Assembly: GCA_947178195.1 (NCBI GenBank)
Contig: CAMWXM010000116.1
Coordinates: forward strand, 1-8,517
Length of the DNA: 8,517 nucleotides
Direction of reading: 5' to 3'
Source: an uncultured Ruminococcus sp.
GTDB taxonomy: Bacteria > Bacillota > Clostridia > Oscillospirales > Ruminococcaceae
Below the pieces are notes generated by a model. The model saw only the letters and a list, made by a program, of their open reading frames with translations. It did no database searches and was not told where the DNA came from. Positions 1 to 5,919 of this stretch are shown here, piece after piece. The position numbers and the translations under genes were made by a program. Numbering within the stretch: position 1 is the first letter of the stretch; each line of letters begins with the position of its first letter.

Positions 1-1
1 T

Positions 2-487
2 ATGTTCTACGGTGATATTCTGGGTGACTGGCGTGAAGAAGTAATTTGCACCGGAACCGATTATGCAAGCCTTGTTATTATTTCTACAACCATTCCGACG
101 GAATATCGCATTAACTGTCTTGCACAGGATCCTGCCTATCGCAATGATATGACAAGTAAGGGATATGTACAGTCTAATATGCTCAGCTAATATATGGGTG
201 CAGATATGGATGCACCGCCTATTCCGGATATCAGGTATATCGGAGGAAAATCCTTTGATGAAAACGCTGTCTATGGTATTCGCAATGTAAACAGCTCGCG
301 CTGTATGGATGTTTATAAGTCCGGAACTTCTGACGGTACAAATGTTCAACAGTATGGTACAGTTCCGGGTAAGTCGAATAATACTTGGAAACTTCGTGAT
401 GCAGGAGATGGATATTACTACATTATTTCACAGCTTTCTGACGGAAAAACAGGATATATGACTATCGAAAACGGTTCAAATACCGAT
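2..487 (+). pseudogene. Rhamnogalacturonan lyase (PL11) C-terminal end with truncated ricin-type lectin domain, broken by an in-frame stop
   Basis: This is the 3' part of a gene entering from the left edge. The motif GDILGDWREEV followed by TTIPTEYR and DPAYRND is characteristic of polysaccharide lyase family 11, which cleaves the rhamnogalacturonan I backbone of pectin outside the cell. A TAA at 188-190 interrupts the frame, but homology resumes at once in the same frame (YMGADMDAPPIPDI), where family members have a Y-[LM]-G-x-x-MD-x-PP segment. The lost codon was probably Tyr (TAT or TAC). After the lyase comes a ricin B-type (CBM13-like) lectin region, with NVNSSRCMDVYKSGTSDGTNVQQY then NTWKL. 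It stops inside the second repeat after ENGSNTD, where the next gene's Met codon follows in frame. The usual remaining lectin repeats and any C-terminal dockerin are missing. I see it as a disrupted gene; sequencing or assembly error is a real alternative for both defects. Confidence 0.8.
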
Positions 488-1594
488 ATGAAAAAATATT
501 TATTCAGTGTATTGCTGACTGTATTTATGCTGTTCACCGCATTTCACATTCCGATTGAAAGTACGGCAGAAGCAGTGGCAAACACGGTACAGTACACGTT
601 GCAGGATATCCGAAATTTGCAGGATTTTTTATTGGCAAGACCTACTGAAGAAAAGCTTTCAGGAAAGCCATATGACCTTGACAATAGTGGCACATGGAAT
701 GTTTTCGACCTATGTCTGATGAAACGTGCATATCTGTCACAACATAAAACTTCATACAATCCAAATTTTGATTTGGAAAAAGGGACGGTCATGCTGAACA
801 ATGGAATTGAAATGCCTATTTTAGGTATCGGAACATATCGTCTTTCTAACTCGCAAGCTGAAAACTCCGTATACTGGGCATTACGTGACGGTTACCGCTT
901 GATTGATACTGCTCGTATTTACGGTAATGAAGAAGGTGTTGGCAGAGGTATTCAAAGAGCGATCGATGAGGGCATCTGCACAAGAGAAGAAATTTTCGTT
1001 ACAACCAAAATGTGGACATCTGATTACAGTAATGGTGAAAATGCTATTCAGGCATCGCTGAACAGATTAGGGCTTGACTATATTGACTTGATGATTCTGC
1101 ATCACTCTCAGCCAAGCAACGATGTTCAGGCATATCAGTCAATGGAGAAAGCTGTTGAAAACGGCAAACTCCGATCTATTGGACTTTCTAATTACTACAC
1201 ACCGGAGGATTTTGACCGCCTTGTCAATGCGACAACAATTAAACCTGTACTGCTTCAAAACGAAACACATCCCTATCATCAGAGTACAGAAATGAAAGCA
1301 CATTTGCAGAAATACGGTACGATTTTAGAATCTTGGTATCCGTTAGGCGGAAGCGGAAATACACAGAGATTATTCAACGATGAAACAATTTCAGACATTG
1401 CACAGTCACACAATAAAACCTCTGCACAAATTATTTTAAGATGGCATTTACAGTCAGGGCACATTGCAATTCCCGGTTCAAGCAATGAATCACATATTCA
1501 GGAAAACTGTGAAATATTTGATTTCAAATTATCTGACGAAGAAATGAAGCGTATCAACAATCTGGATAAAAACGAAAGATTTTCAACTTATTAA
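488..1594 (+). CDS. Exported dockerin-bearing aldo-keto reductase (AKR5-like)
   Basis: The predicted product has 368 residues. Residues 1-29 form a Sec signal peptide (MKK, a hydrophobic core, then cleavage near STAEA). Residues about 36-85 are a compact dockerin-like module with one recognisable calcium loop, DLDNSGTWNVFD, followed by LCLMKR. Residues about 100-368 are a complete aldo-keto reductase with the catalytic tetrad D140, Y145 (in DTARIYG), K174 (TTKMW) and H205 (ILHH). The family reduces carbonyls with NAD(P)H. The usual PKSxxxxR NADPH-phosphate motif is replaced by PGSSNESH (G330, H336), suggesting NADH use. I start at 488 because the signal peptide begins there, but no Shine-Dalgarno sequence precedes it. 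The open frame continues upstream to 194 into the truncated lectin of the previous gene, so the natural 5' region seems to be lost. A dockerin and signal peptide on an NAD(P)H enzyme are odd; its extracellular role is unknown. Confidence 0.8.
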   Translation: MKKYLFSVLLTVFMLFTAFHIPIESTAEAVANTVQYTLQDIRNLQDFLLARPTEEKLSGKPYDLDNSGTWNVFDLCLMKRAYLSQHKTSYNPNFDLEKGTVMLNNGIEMPILGIGTYRLSNSQAENSVYWALRDGYRLIDTARIYGNEEGVGRGIQRAIDEGICTREEIFVTTKMWTSDYSNGENAIQASLNRLGLDYIDLMILHHSQPSNDVQAYQSMEKAVENGKLRSIGLSNYYTPEDFDRLVNATTIKPVLLQNETHPYHQSTEMKAHLQKYGTILESWYPLGGSGNTQRLFNDETISDIAQSHNKTSAQIILRWHLQSGHIAIPGSSNESHIQENCEIFDFKLSDEEMKRINNLDKNERFSTY

Positions 1595-1724
1595 GATTTA
1601 TTTTTATGATCATCGGCTGTATGATCCGCCAGTATGTCTGCGGCTAATTTCATTAATGAGCAAAATCATATCTGTTCGGACAATTGATAAAATGGAAGAT
1701 AATCATTAAAAACATTCTGACAAT
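1595..1724. other. Intergenic sequence without a recognised gene
   Basis: These 130 bases follow the reductase stop and precede the terminator hairpin. I see only short stop-to-stop frames (up to about 30 codons on the - strand), with no ribosome binding site and no recognisable homology. A weak inverted repeat GATCAT/ATGATC lies at 1608-1626 with a 7-base loop and no following T tract. Decayed coding sequence is possible but cannot be shown. Confidence 0.5.
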
Positions 1725-1762
1725 AAACAGGGCAGTCGTATTTTCATATGGCTGCCCTGTTT
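1725..1762. terminator. Bidirectional terminator hairpin between convergent genes
   Basis: The arms AAACAGGGCAG (1725-1735) and CTGCCCTGTTT (1752-1762) pair perfectly over 11 bp. In the + strand transcript the stem extends by six more pairs (U.G, C-G, G.U, U-A, A-U, U-A) to a four-base loop at 1742-1745, making 17 bp in all. In the - strand transcript the two wobbles become A.C mismatches. Each direction has A-rich sequence before and T-rich sequence after the stem, although the U tracts are short. It lies between the rightward reductase (ends 1594) and the leftward ECF gene (ends 1778), so it probably ends both transcripts. Confidence 0.7.
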
Positions 1763-1777
1763 GCTAATATTCATTTC

Positions 1778-2326
1778 TTATTCATGGTCGGATTCTTTGA
1801 GTCTGTAAACAGCAAGCGGAATAATAACAAGCTGAAGAATTATTCCAAACAGACCTGCTGTTATACTCGTAAGAATTAAAGCAGGATTGACTGTTGTGCC
1901 AAATGCATAGAAACCAATTGCAATTGCACCGGCTCGAATCACTCTGCCTGCGATTTGAGCAATCAGAACTTTGGCAATTACCGCAATCTTCACATTTCTG
2001 AGCATTCCTGCACAAACTCCGTAAACACAAAGCTCGATCATCATAAATGGAAGCATAACGCTTGATGGCATACCAGTCAGTGCAAAACTTACAAGGGGAC
2101 TAAGTAAGCCAGCTATGCCTGCTGCATAAGGTCCGGCAAGGAATCCTATAAGAATAATCGGCAGATGCATGGGAAGAAATATTTCTCCCAGTGATGTTCC
2201 CATACCCGAAGCTGCACCTATTACATGGACTATCTGCGGAAGAGCAACCGCTGATACCAGTGCAATTAAAGCGCCGATCGTCTGTGTTTTTACTGAAAGT
2301 TTTTTACTTGTAATTGCTGTTGTCAT
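1778..2326 (-). CDS. ECF transporter S component (substrate-binding membrane subunit), substrate unknown
   Basis: This 182-residue, strongly hydrophobic protein has about six membrane segments. It contains features of the ECF-transporter S-component family: an LPQIVHVIG segment, FLPMHLPIILIGFLAGP, and LSPLVSFALTGMPSSVMLPFMMIEL. S components capture vitamins or their precursors in the membrane and associate with an energising module (two ATPases plus EcfT). No such module is encoded here, so this would be a group II S component using a shared module encoded elsewhere. The start is well supported by AGGAGGTC at 2333-2340, 6 bp before the ATG. It is the last gene of a three-gene unit, 22 bp after the permease, and is followed by the hairpin at 1725-1762. 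The substrate cannot be assigned from sequence, and there is no riboswitch in the short leader to hint at it. Confidence 0.8.
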   Translation of the reverse strand: MTTAITSKKLSVKTQTIGALIALVSAVALPQIVHVIGAASGMGTSLGEIFLPMHLPIILIGFLAGPYAAGIAGLLSPLVSFALTGMPSSVMLPFMMIELCVYGVCAGMLRNVKIAVIAKVLIAQIAGRVIRAGAIAIGFYAFGTTVNPALILTSITAGLFGIILQLVIIPLAVYRLKESDHE

Positions 2327-2348
2327 AATATTGACCTCCTAAAATTTT

Positions 2349-3254
2349 TTAAAATATAAGATTTACTACAAATCCTGAAAGCAATGAAAAAAGCATGACA
2401 TATAAAATATACAATACGAAATTTTTAATGCCCAGAACGATTTTCAAAGCACCCAGATTTGTAATTTTTGTAGACGGACCTGTAAGCATGAATGATGCAG
2501 CCGAACCGATACTCATGCCTGAATATAGCCACTGCTGTAAAAGCGGAATCGTCCCTCCTCCACAGGCATACAGCGGAACTCCGATCGTTGCTGCCATCAG
2601 CAATCCGAACCCTTCATTTTCAGAACCAAACAGTTTTGCAAAACCTTCCGCAGGTACATACCGCTGAAACAAAGCGGAAAGCAGAACGCCGAACAGAAAA
2701 TACAATCCGGTAGCTTTGAAATTACGTCCAATATTTTTCAGTAATCTGATTATCAGATTCGGGTGCGTGTCGTGACTGGCACGTTCCTCAAATCCATCAA
2801 AATTAAAAAACGATTTTCCTCTGTAAACGTATCTTAGTATCAGTCCGGCAGTAATTCCCATGATAAAACAAGTTATAATACGAACAGCAAGGACTTCCTT
2901 TCCAAGCGCCATACTGTAAATGATAAGCTGAGGATTCAGCAAAATCGAACTCATCATAAACGCTGCAAGCCAATCGTCACGAATGCCTTTTCGTGAAAAC
3001 GATGCTGCGAGGGGAATCGTACCGTACATACAAAGTGGTGAAGCAATTCCTATAATACTTGCCAGAACAATACCCAAAGCTCCCAGCTTATGTTCTCCCA
3101 TTTTCTGTACTGCGCCATGAATTTTGTCCTTGACAAAAACTGAGATAACAGAACCAAGTACCATTCCAAGAATCCAGTATGGAAGAATCTGCCGTAACTG
3201 CAAGGCAAAGTAGTACCAGATATAAACAAACTCATGCTTTATAATTTCAATCAT
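2349..3254 (-). CDS. Permease of the DUF318/ArsP type (PF03773)
   Basis: This 301-residue integral membrane protein has about eight predicted helices. It carries two related signature segments: SPLCMYGTIPLAASF (residues 72-86) and GVPLYACGGGTIPLLQQW (residues 225-242). Both contain C-x-x-GTIPL, with cysteines C75 and C231, consistent with two structurally repeated halves. The C-terminal ML TGPSTKITNLGALKIVLG-type segment is also typical of the family. Characterised relatives (ArsP) export trivalent organoarsenicals, but most members have unknown substrates, so an arsenic role here is only possible. Its ATG lies within the end of the preceding DUF362 gene (8 bp overlap) and lacks a clear Shine-Dalgarno sequence, implying translational coupling. 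The consistent overlap with DUF362 suggests the two proteins act together at the membrane. Confidence 0.85.
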   Translation of the reverse strand: MIEIIKHEFVYIWYYFALQLRQILPYWILGMVLGSVISVFVKDKIHGAVQKMGEHKLGALGIVLASIIGIASPLCMYGTIPLAASFSRKGIRDDWLAAFMMSSILLNPQLIIYSMALGKEVLAVRIITCFIMGITAGLILRYVYRGKSFFNFDGFEERASHDTHPNLIIRLLKNIGRNFKATGLYFLFGVLLSALFQRYVPAEGFAKLFGSENEGFGLLMAATIGVPLYACGGGTIPLLQQWLYSGMSIGSAASFMLTGPSTKITNLGALKIVLGIKNFVLYILYVMLFSLLSGFVVNLIF

Positions 3255-4443
3255 CTAAAATCACCAGCTGATATTCACGGCTGCCAAGTCCGATTTCCTC
3301 AGCGTGTTCCAAAGTGTAAAGTCCGTTTTTGGATTCGATACGCTTAATCAAAGCTGCTCCGTCCTCCGCACCATAAACAAGGTCTATACACGCCTGATCC
3401 AAAGCAACAGGGTCGGTAGACGCAAGAATACCGATATCATGCATATCAGGTTCAGCCGGATTGCCGTCACAATCGCAGTCAACGGAAAGTCGATTCATAA
3501 CGTTTACATAAGCGATATTATTTCCATTATCCAGATAATCCGAAACTGATTTCCCGGCCTCCGCCATAGATTCTAAAAATGTGTCCTGTTGTCCTCCCCA
3601 TGGATTTGTCAAACTTTTTCCGCCGCTGTGAATCCATGATTTTCCTTCAGATGAGCCAAGACCAATAGAAATATTCTTTATTGCGCCACCATATCCTGCC
3701 ATTGCATGACCTTTGAAATGGGACAAAATCAAGTAAGAATCATAATCATCAAATGCCGCACCTACATAATTTTCCGTCAGAACAGAACCGTTCTCTACAG
3801 GCAGTGTCAATGAACCGTTTTCATCGAGAATCTGGAAATCAGCAATCTCTGTAAAACCATGATCCTCTGCTACCTGATAATGCATTGCCGTTGACGAACG
3901 TGAACCGCCATAGGCTGTATTACATTCCACGATAGTACCGTCCACATACTGAACAACATCTTTTATCAATTCCGGACGAAGATAGTTACTTGCAGGCGGC
4001 TCTCCAGTACTTAATTTAACAGCGATATTTCCGGTCGGATTCCATTCAAGCGCAAGATATGCGCTCATCAGACTTTCTGAAGAAATATCCTTTGTCATGT
4101 AAACAATTGGAATATCATCACTTACCATATTTCCAAGCAGTTCACGTTTCATCAGGCAAAAATCAAATACATTCCACTTTCCGTCACTGTTCAGATCATA
4201 TTCCTTTCCGCTTAAATCAGGCGTTTCTCTGGCAATAAGAAAATCTCGTAAATATATCAGATCCTCAATTGTGTACTCAGAATTCGCTTCAGCGGCAGCA
4301 GCTGAAAGTGAAATCACATTATTATGACTTTCATATTTTGTATCAGATTTCTCTGTGGACGCCTGTTCCTGATACGGATTAGTGCAGCCTGTCAAAGCTG
4401 TAAGAAGCGCTGTGACTGCCAAAAAAGATATTAGTTTTCTCAT
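3247..4443 (-). CDS. DUF362 lipoprotein with N-terminal dockerin-like module
   Basis: The 398-residue product begins with a lipoprotein signal peptide, MRKLISFLAVTALLTALTGC, with lipobox LTGC and C20 as the predicted lipidated residue. A Ser/Ala/Glu-rich linker follows, then a dockerin-like module at about 57-105 with a canonical calcium loop DLNSDGKWNVFD followed by FCLMKR. Residues about 113-398 match DUF362, with VKLSTGEP, VECNTAYGG, LSHFKGHAMAGYGGA, KNISIGLGSSEGK and DPVALDQACIDLVYG. A DCDCDGNPAEPDMHD segment could bind a metal. DUF362 proteins often carry ferredoxin clusters; none is visible here. The function is unknown. I chose ATG 4443 because AAGGGAGG (4449-4456) sits 5 bp upstream and it yields a clean signal peptide; an earlier in-frame start at 4470 would add nine polar residues. 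It leads the unit with the permease and ECF S component. Confidence 0.85.
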   Translation of the reverse strand: MRKLISFLAVTALLTALTGCTNPYQEQASTEKSDTKYESHNNVISLSAAAAEANSEYTIEDLIYLRDFLIARETPDLSGKEYDLNSDGKWNVFDFCLMKRELLGNMVSDDIPIVYMTKDISSESLMSAYLALEWNPTGNIAVKLSTGEPPASNYLRPELIKDVVQYVDGTIVECNTAYGGSRSSTAMHYQVAEDHGFTEIADFQILDENGSLTLPVENGSVLTENYVGAAFDDYDSYLILSHFKGHAMAGYGGAIKNISIGLGSSEGKSWIHSGGKSLTNPWGGQQDTFLESMAEAGKSVSDYLDNGNNIAYVNVMNRLSVDCDCDGNPAEPDMHDIGILASTDPVALDQACIDLVYGAEDGAALIKRIESKNGLYTLEHAEEIGLGSREYQLVILDD

Positions 4444-4448
4444 GTTTT

Positions 4449-4456
4449 CCTCCCTT
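4449..4456 (-). promoter_or_regulatory. Ribosome binding site fixing the DUF362 lipoprotein start
   Basis: AAGGGAGG on the - strand lies 5 bp before ATG 4441-4443. It supports this start over the in-frame ATG at 4470, which has no such site and would spoil the signal peptide. Confidence 0.85.
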
Positions 4457-4472
4457 CCGATATGAAACAAAT

Positions 4473-4488
4473 TAAGAACTTGTTCTTA
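4473..4488. promoter_or_regulatory. Inverted repeat TAAGAAC-N2-GTTCTTA, possible operator
   Basis: Seven-base arms TAAGAAC and GTTCTTA are separated by two bases. The repeat sits in the 59-bp gap between the acetyltransferase stop (4503) and the DUF362 start (4443), about 30 bp before the start codon. The size and perfect symmetry suit a dimeric repressor such as a MarR- or TetR-type protein. It lacks the 4-base spacer of the Firmicute LexA box. It is too short and has no T tract to be a good terminator. No regulator gene is present in the window. Confidence 0.4.
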
Positions 4489-4502
4489 TTTTGCATATGG
4501 AA

Positions 4503-5051
4503 TCACTCAAATTTTGAAGCATCAAGCGTTTTTATTACCTTAGCAGGACTTCCCACAACTACCCCATAATCCGGAACGTCATGGGTAACAACAGACGCTG
4601 CACCTATTATAGCATATTTTCCCACGGTAACTCCCGGCAGAATTGTAGCCCCTGCACCAATCCACGCTCCCTGCTTGATTACTATTGGCTTACAAAGAAG
4701 TATTTCTCTTTCATATGGATCGTGATTGTTGGTAAGCAAAGACACATTTGCAGCAATCATAACGTCATCTTCAATTGTGATTCCGCCTCTGGACATCATC
4801 AGAGCATTGCTGTTGACAAATACATTCTTTCCGATCGTAACCATTTCCATGCAAACACCTTGTAACGGTGCAGAAATATAGCTTCCTGCACCAAGCCTAT
4901 CTCCAAATAATTCCTGTAAAATTCCGGCATATTCCTCAGTCATCGGCATAGTATGATTCAACTTGAAAATAAGCTGTGTCTGATGCTTTCTTTGTTCATT
5001 TTCTTCAGGAGTTGAATTTCTTAAATCCACTCTTTCTTCCTGTATATTCAT
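4503..5051 (-). CDS. Hexapeptide-repeat O-acetyltransferase (maltose/galactoside acetyltransferase type)
   Basis: This 182-residue protein has an N-terminal helical region typical of the Maa/LacA/NodL group. From about residue 70 it has left-handed beta-helix hexapeptide repeats (VTIGKNVFVN, ITIEDDVMIAANV, PIVIKQGAWIGAGATILPGVTVGKYAIIGAASVV). The proposed catalytic histidine is H110 in LLTNNHD. The C-terminal GSPAKVIK is also typical. Such enzymes transfer acetyl from acetyl-CoA to a sugar or similar hydroxyl acceptor in the cytosol; the acceptor here is unknown. The start is supported by AAAGGAGG 8 bp upstream, and the gap to the SDR gene is only 18 bp, so it is the last gene of the reductase operon. 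A decayed second copy of this gene lies at 7758-7875. Confidence 0.88.
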   Translation of the reverse strand: MNIQEERVDLRNSTPEENEQRKHQTQLIFKLNHTMPMTEEYAGILQELFGDRLGAGSYISAPLQGVCMEMVTIGKNVFVNSNALMMSRGGITIEDDVMIAANVSLLTNNHDPYEREILLCKPIVIKQGAWIGAGATILPGVTVGKYAIIGAASVVTHDVPDYGVVVGSPAKVIKTLDASKFE

Positions 5052-5069
5052 TGCTGTAGCCTCCTTTTC

Positions 5070-5897
5070 TTACGGTTTCAGTTCTCCGTAGTAATAGCTT
5101 GCGGTAGCGCCACCGTCAATAAGTATAGTCGAACCTGTGATAAATGCACCGGCAGGCGACATAAGCAGCTCGGCAACATTTGCAACCTCATCAGCAGTTC
5201 CGGGGCGTCCGGCAGGACACTTTGCAAACATATTTTTGTAGAAATCACCTCTCGGTCCATTGAACTCATCAATGGCAAGCGGTGTAACGATTATTCCGGG
5301 AGCAATATCATTTAGTCTTGCGCCACGCTTTCCCCATTTGACTGCCTCCGCCATTACACGCTTCTCATTGCAGCGTTTCGTCATCTGATATGCATGAAGG
5401 GTATCTTTGATATTCTCAGGGCGAAGTATTTCCAGATTCAGCAGTTCTTCGGTCGGAGTCGTTGCAAGCAGTTCGTCCTGCTCAGGAGTGAGTGCAGGCA
5501 TACGAAAACCACTTTGGCTTGAGATAGTTACTCCAACACCGCCCGGTTTTATGACCTTACCAACTTCCTCAAGCAGCACTGCCGTTCCATAAAGATCAAC
5601 TTGCAATATTGCTTCAATAGGAGCTTGACTCGGAGATACTCCTGCAGCGTTTATCATCGCAGATATTTCACCGTACTTCTGAGCCTCAGAGATTAAATTT
5701 AATATCGACGTACGGGAAGAAATATCCGTTTCAAAAGGTATCGTATCAAATCCTGCATCGTTCATGATTCTTGAAATACTTCGGGCATTTTCAAAGCTTT
5801 TGTCTCCGATAACTATCTTCTTTTCAAAGCCTGTTCTGCGTGCGATCGCCATACCTATCTGACCCGCACCGGTTAAAATCATAACATCCTTTTTCAT
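5070..5897 (-). CDS. Short-chain dehydrogenase/reductase with an insertion before the active-site Tyr
   Basis: The 275-residue product is a classical-fold SDR that oxidises or reduces an alcohol/carbonyl pair with NAD(P)(H). It has the nucleotide-binding TGAGQIG (residues 9-15), D32 at the end of the second strand (often linked to NAD preference), NAAGVSPS (83-90), active-site serine in ISSQSG (near 127), YQMTK (Y170, K174) and the C-terminal ITGSTILIDGG. Ser and Tyr are about 43 residues apart instead of the usual 13 or so, because of an insertion (about 133-168), as in some 3-alpha-hydroxysteroid dehydrogenase-like SDRs; this does not prove a steroid substrate. Start choice: AAAGGAGA (5911-5918) is 14 bp from ATG 5897 but 8 bp from an in-frame TTG at 5903, so translation may begin at TTG, adding two residues. 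The longer ATG at 5945 has no ribosome site and overlaps the upstream AKR. Confidence 0.87.
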   Translation of the reverse strand: MKKDVMILTGAGQIGMAIARRTGFEKKIVIGDKSFENARSISRIMNDAGFDTIPFETDISSRTSILNLISEAQKYGEISAMINAAGVSPSQAPIEAILQVDLYGTAVLLEEVGKVIKPGGVGVTISSQSGFRMPALTPEQDELLATTPTEELLNLEILRPENIKDTLHAYQMTKRCNEKRVMAEAVKWGKRGARLNDIAPGIIVTPLAIDEFNGPRGDFYKNMFAKCPAGRPGTADEVANVAELLMSPAGAFITGSTILIDGGATASYYYGELKP

Positions 5898-5910
5898 ATT
5901 CAAATTAAAT

Positions 5911-5918
5911 TCTCCTTT
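5911..5918 (-). promoter_or_regulatory. Ribosome binding site of the SDR gene, favouring a TTG start
   Basis: AGGAG lies 8 bp before an in-frame TTG (5901-5903) and 14 bp before the first ATG (5895-5897). The spacing fits TTG better. The site lies directly after the AKR stop codon region (5920-5922). Confidence 0.55.
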
Positions 5919-5919
5919 T

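Noticed and set aside
188..190. Programmed stop-codon readthrough or recoded codon in the lyase
   Set aside because: TAA is not used for selenocysteine or pyrrolysine, and no recoding structure is apparent. A point mutation or sequence error is simpler.
194..1594. A single 466-residue protein with lectin, signal peptide, dockerin and reductase
   Set aside because: The frame is open, but its start lies directly after an in-frame stop inside a PL11 homologous region, without a ribosome binding site. An internal signal peptide makes a genuine single product unlikely. I split it at 487/488.
1606..1626. Second terminator directly after the reductase gene
   Set aside because: The GATCAT/ATGATC stem is only 6 bp, A+T-rich, has a 7-base loop, and is not followed by a T run.
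1600..1720. Remnant gene on the - strand in the convergent gap
   Set aside because: Short frames such as the one reading MILLINEISRRHTGGSYSR occur, but they are under about 30 codons between stops and have no ribosome site or recognisable family.
2327..2348. Vitamin riboswitch before the ECF S component
   Set aside because: Only 22 bases separate it from the permease gene, just enough for the ribosome binding site.
4444..4470. Longer DUF362 protein starting at ATG 4470
   Set aside because: It would put FHIGREEN ahead of the lipoprotein signal and ignores the strong ribosome site at 4449-4456.
4473..4488. LexA (SOS) box
   Set aside because: The Firmicute box has GAAC and GTTC separated by four bases; here the spacer is two bases and the flanking bases differ.
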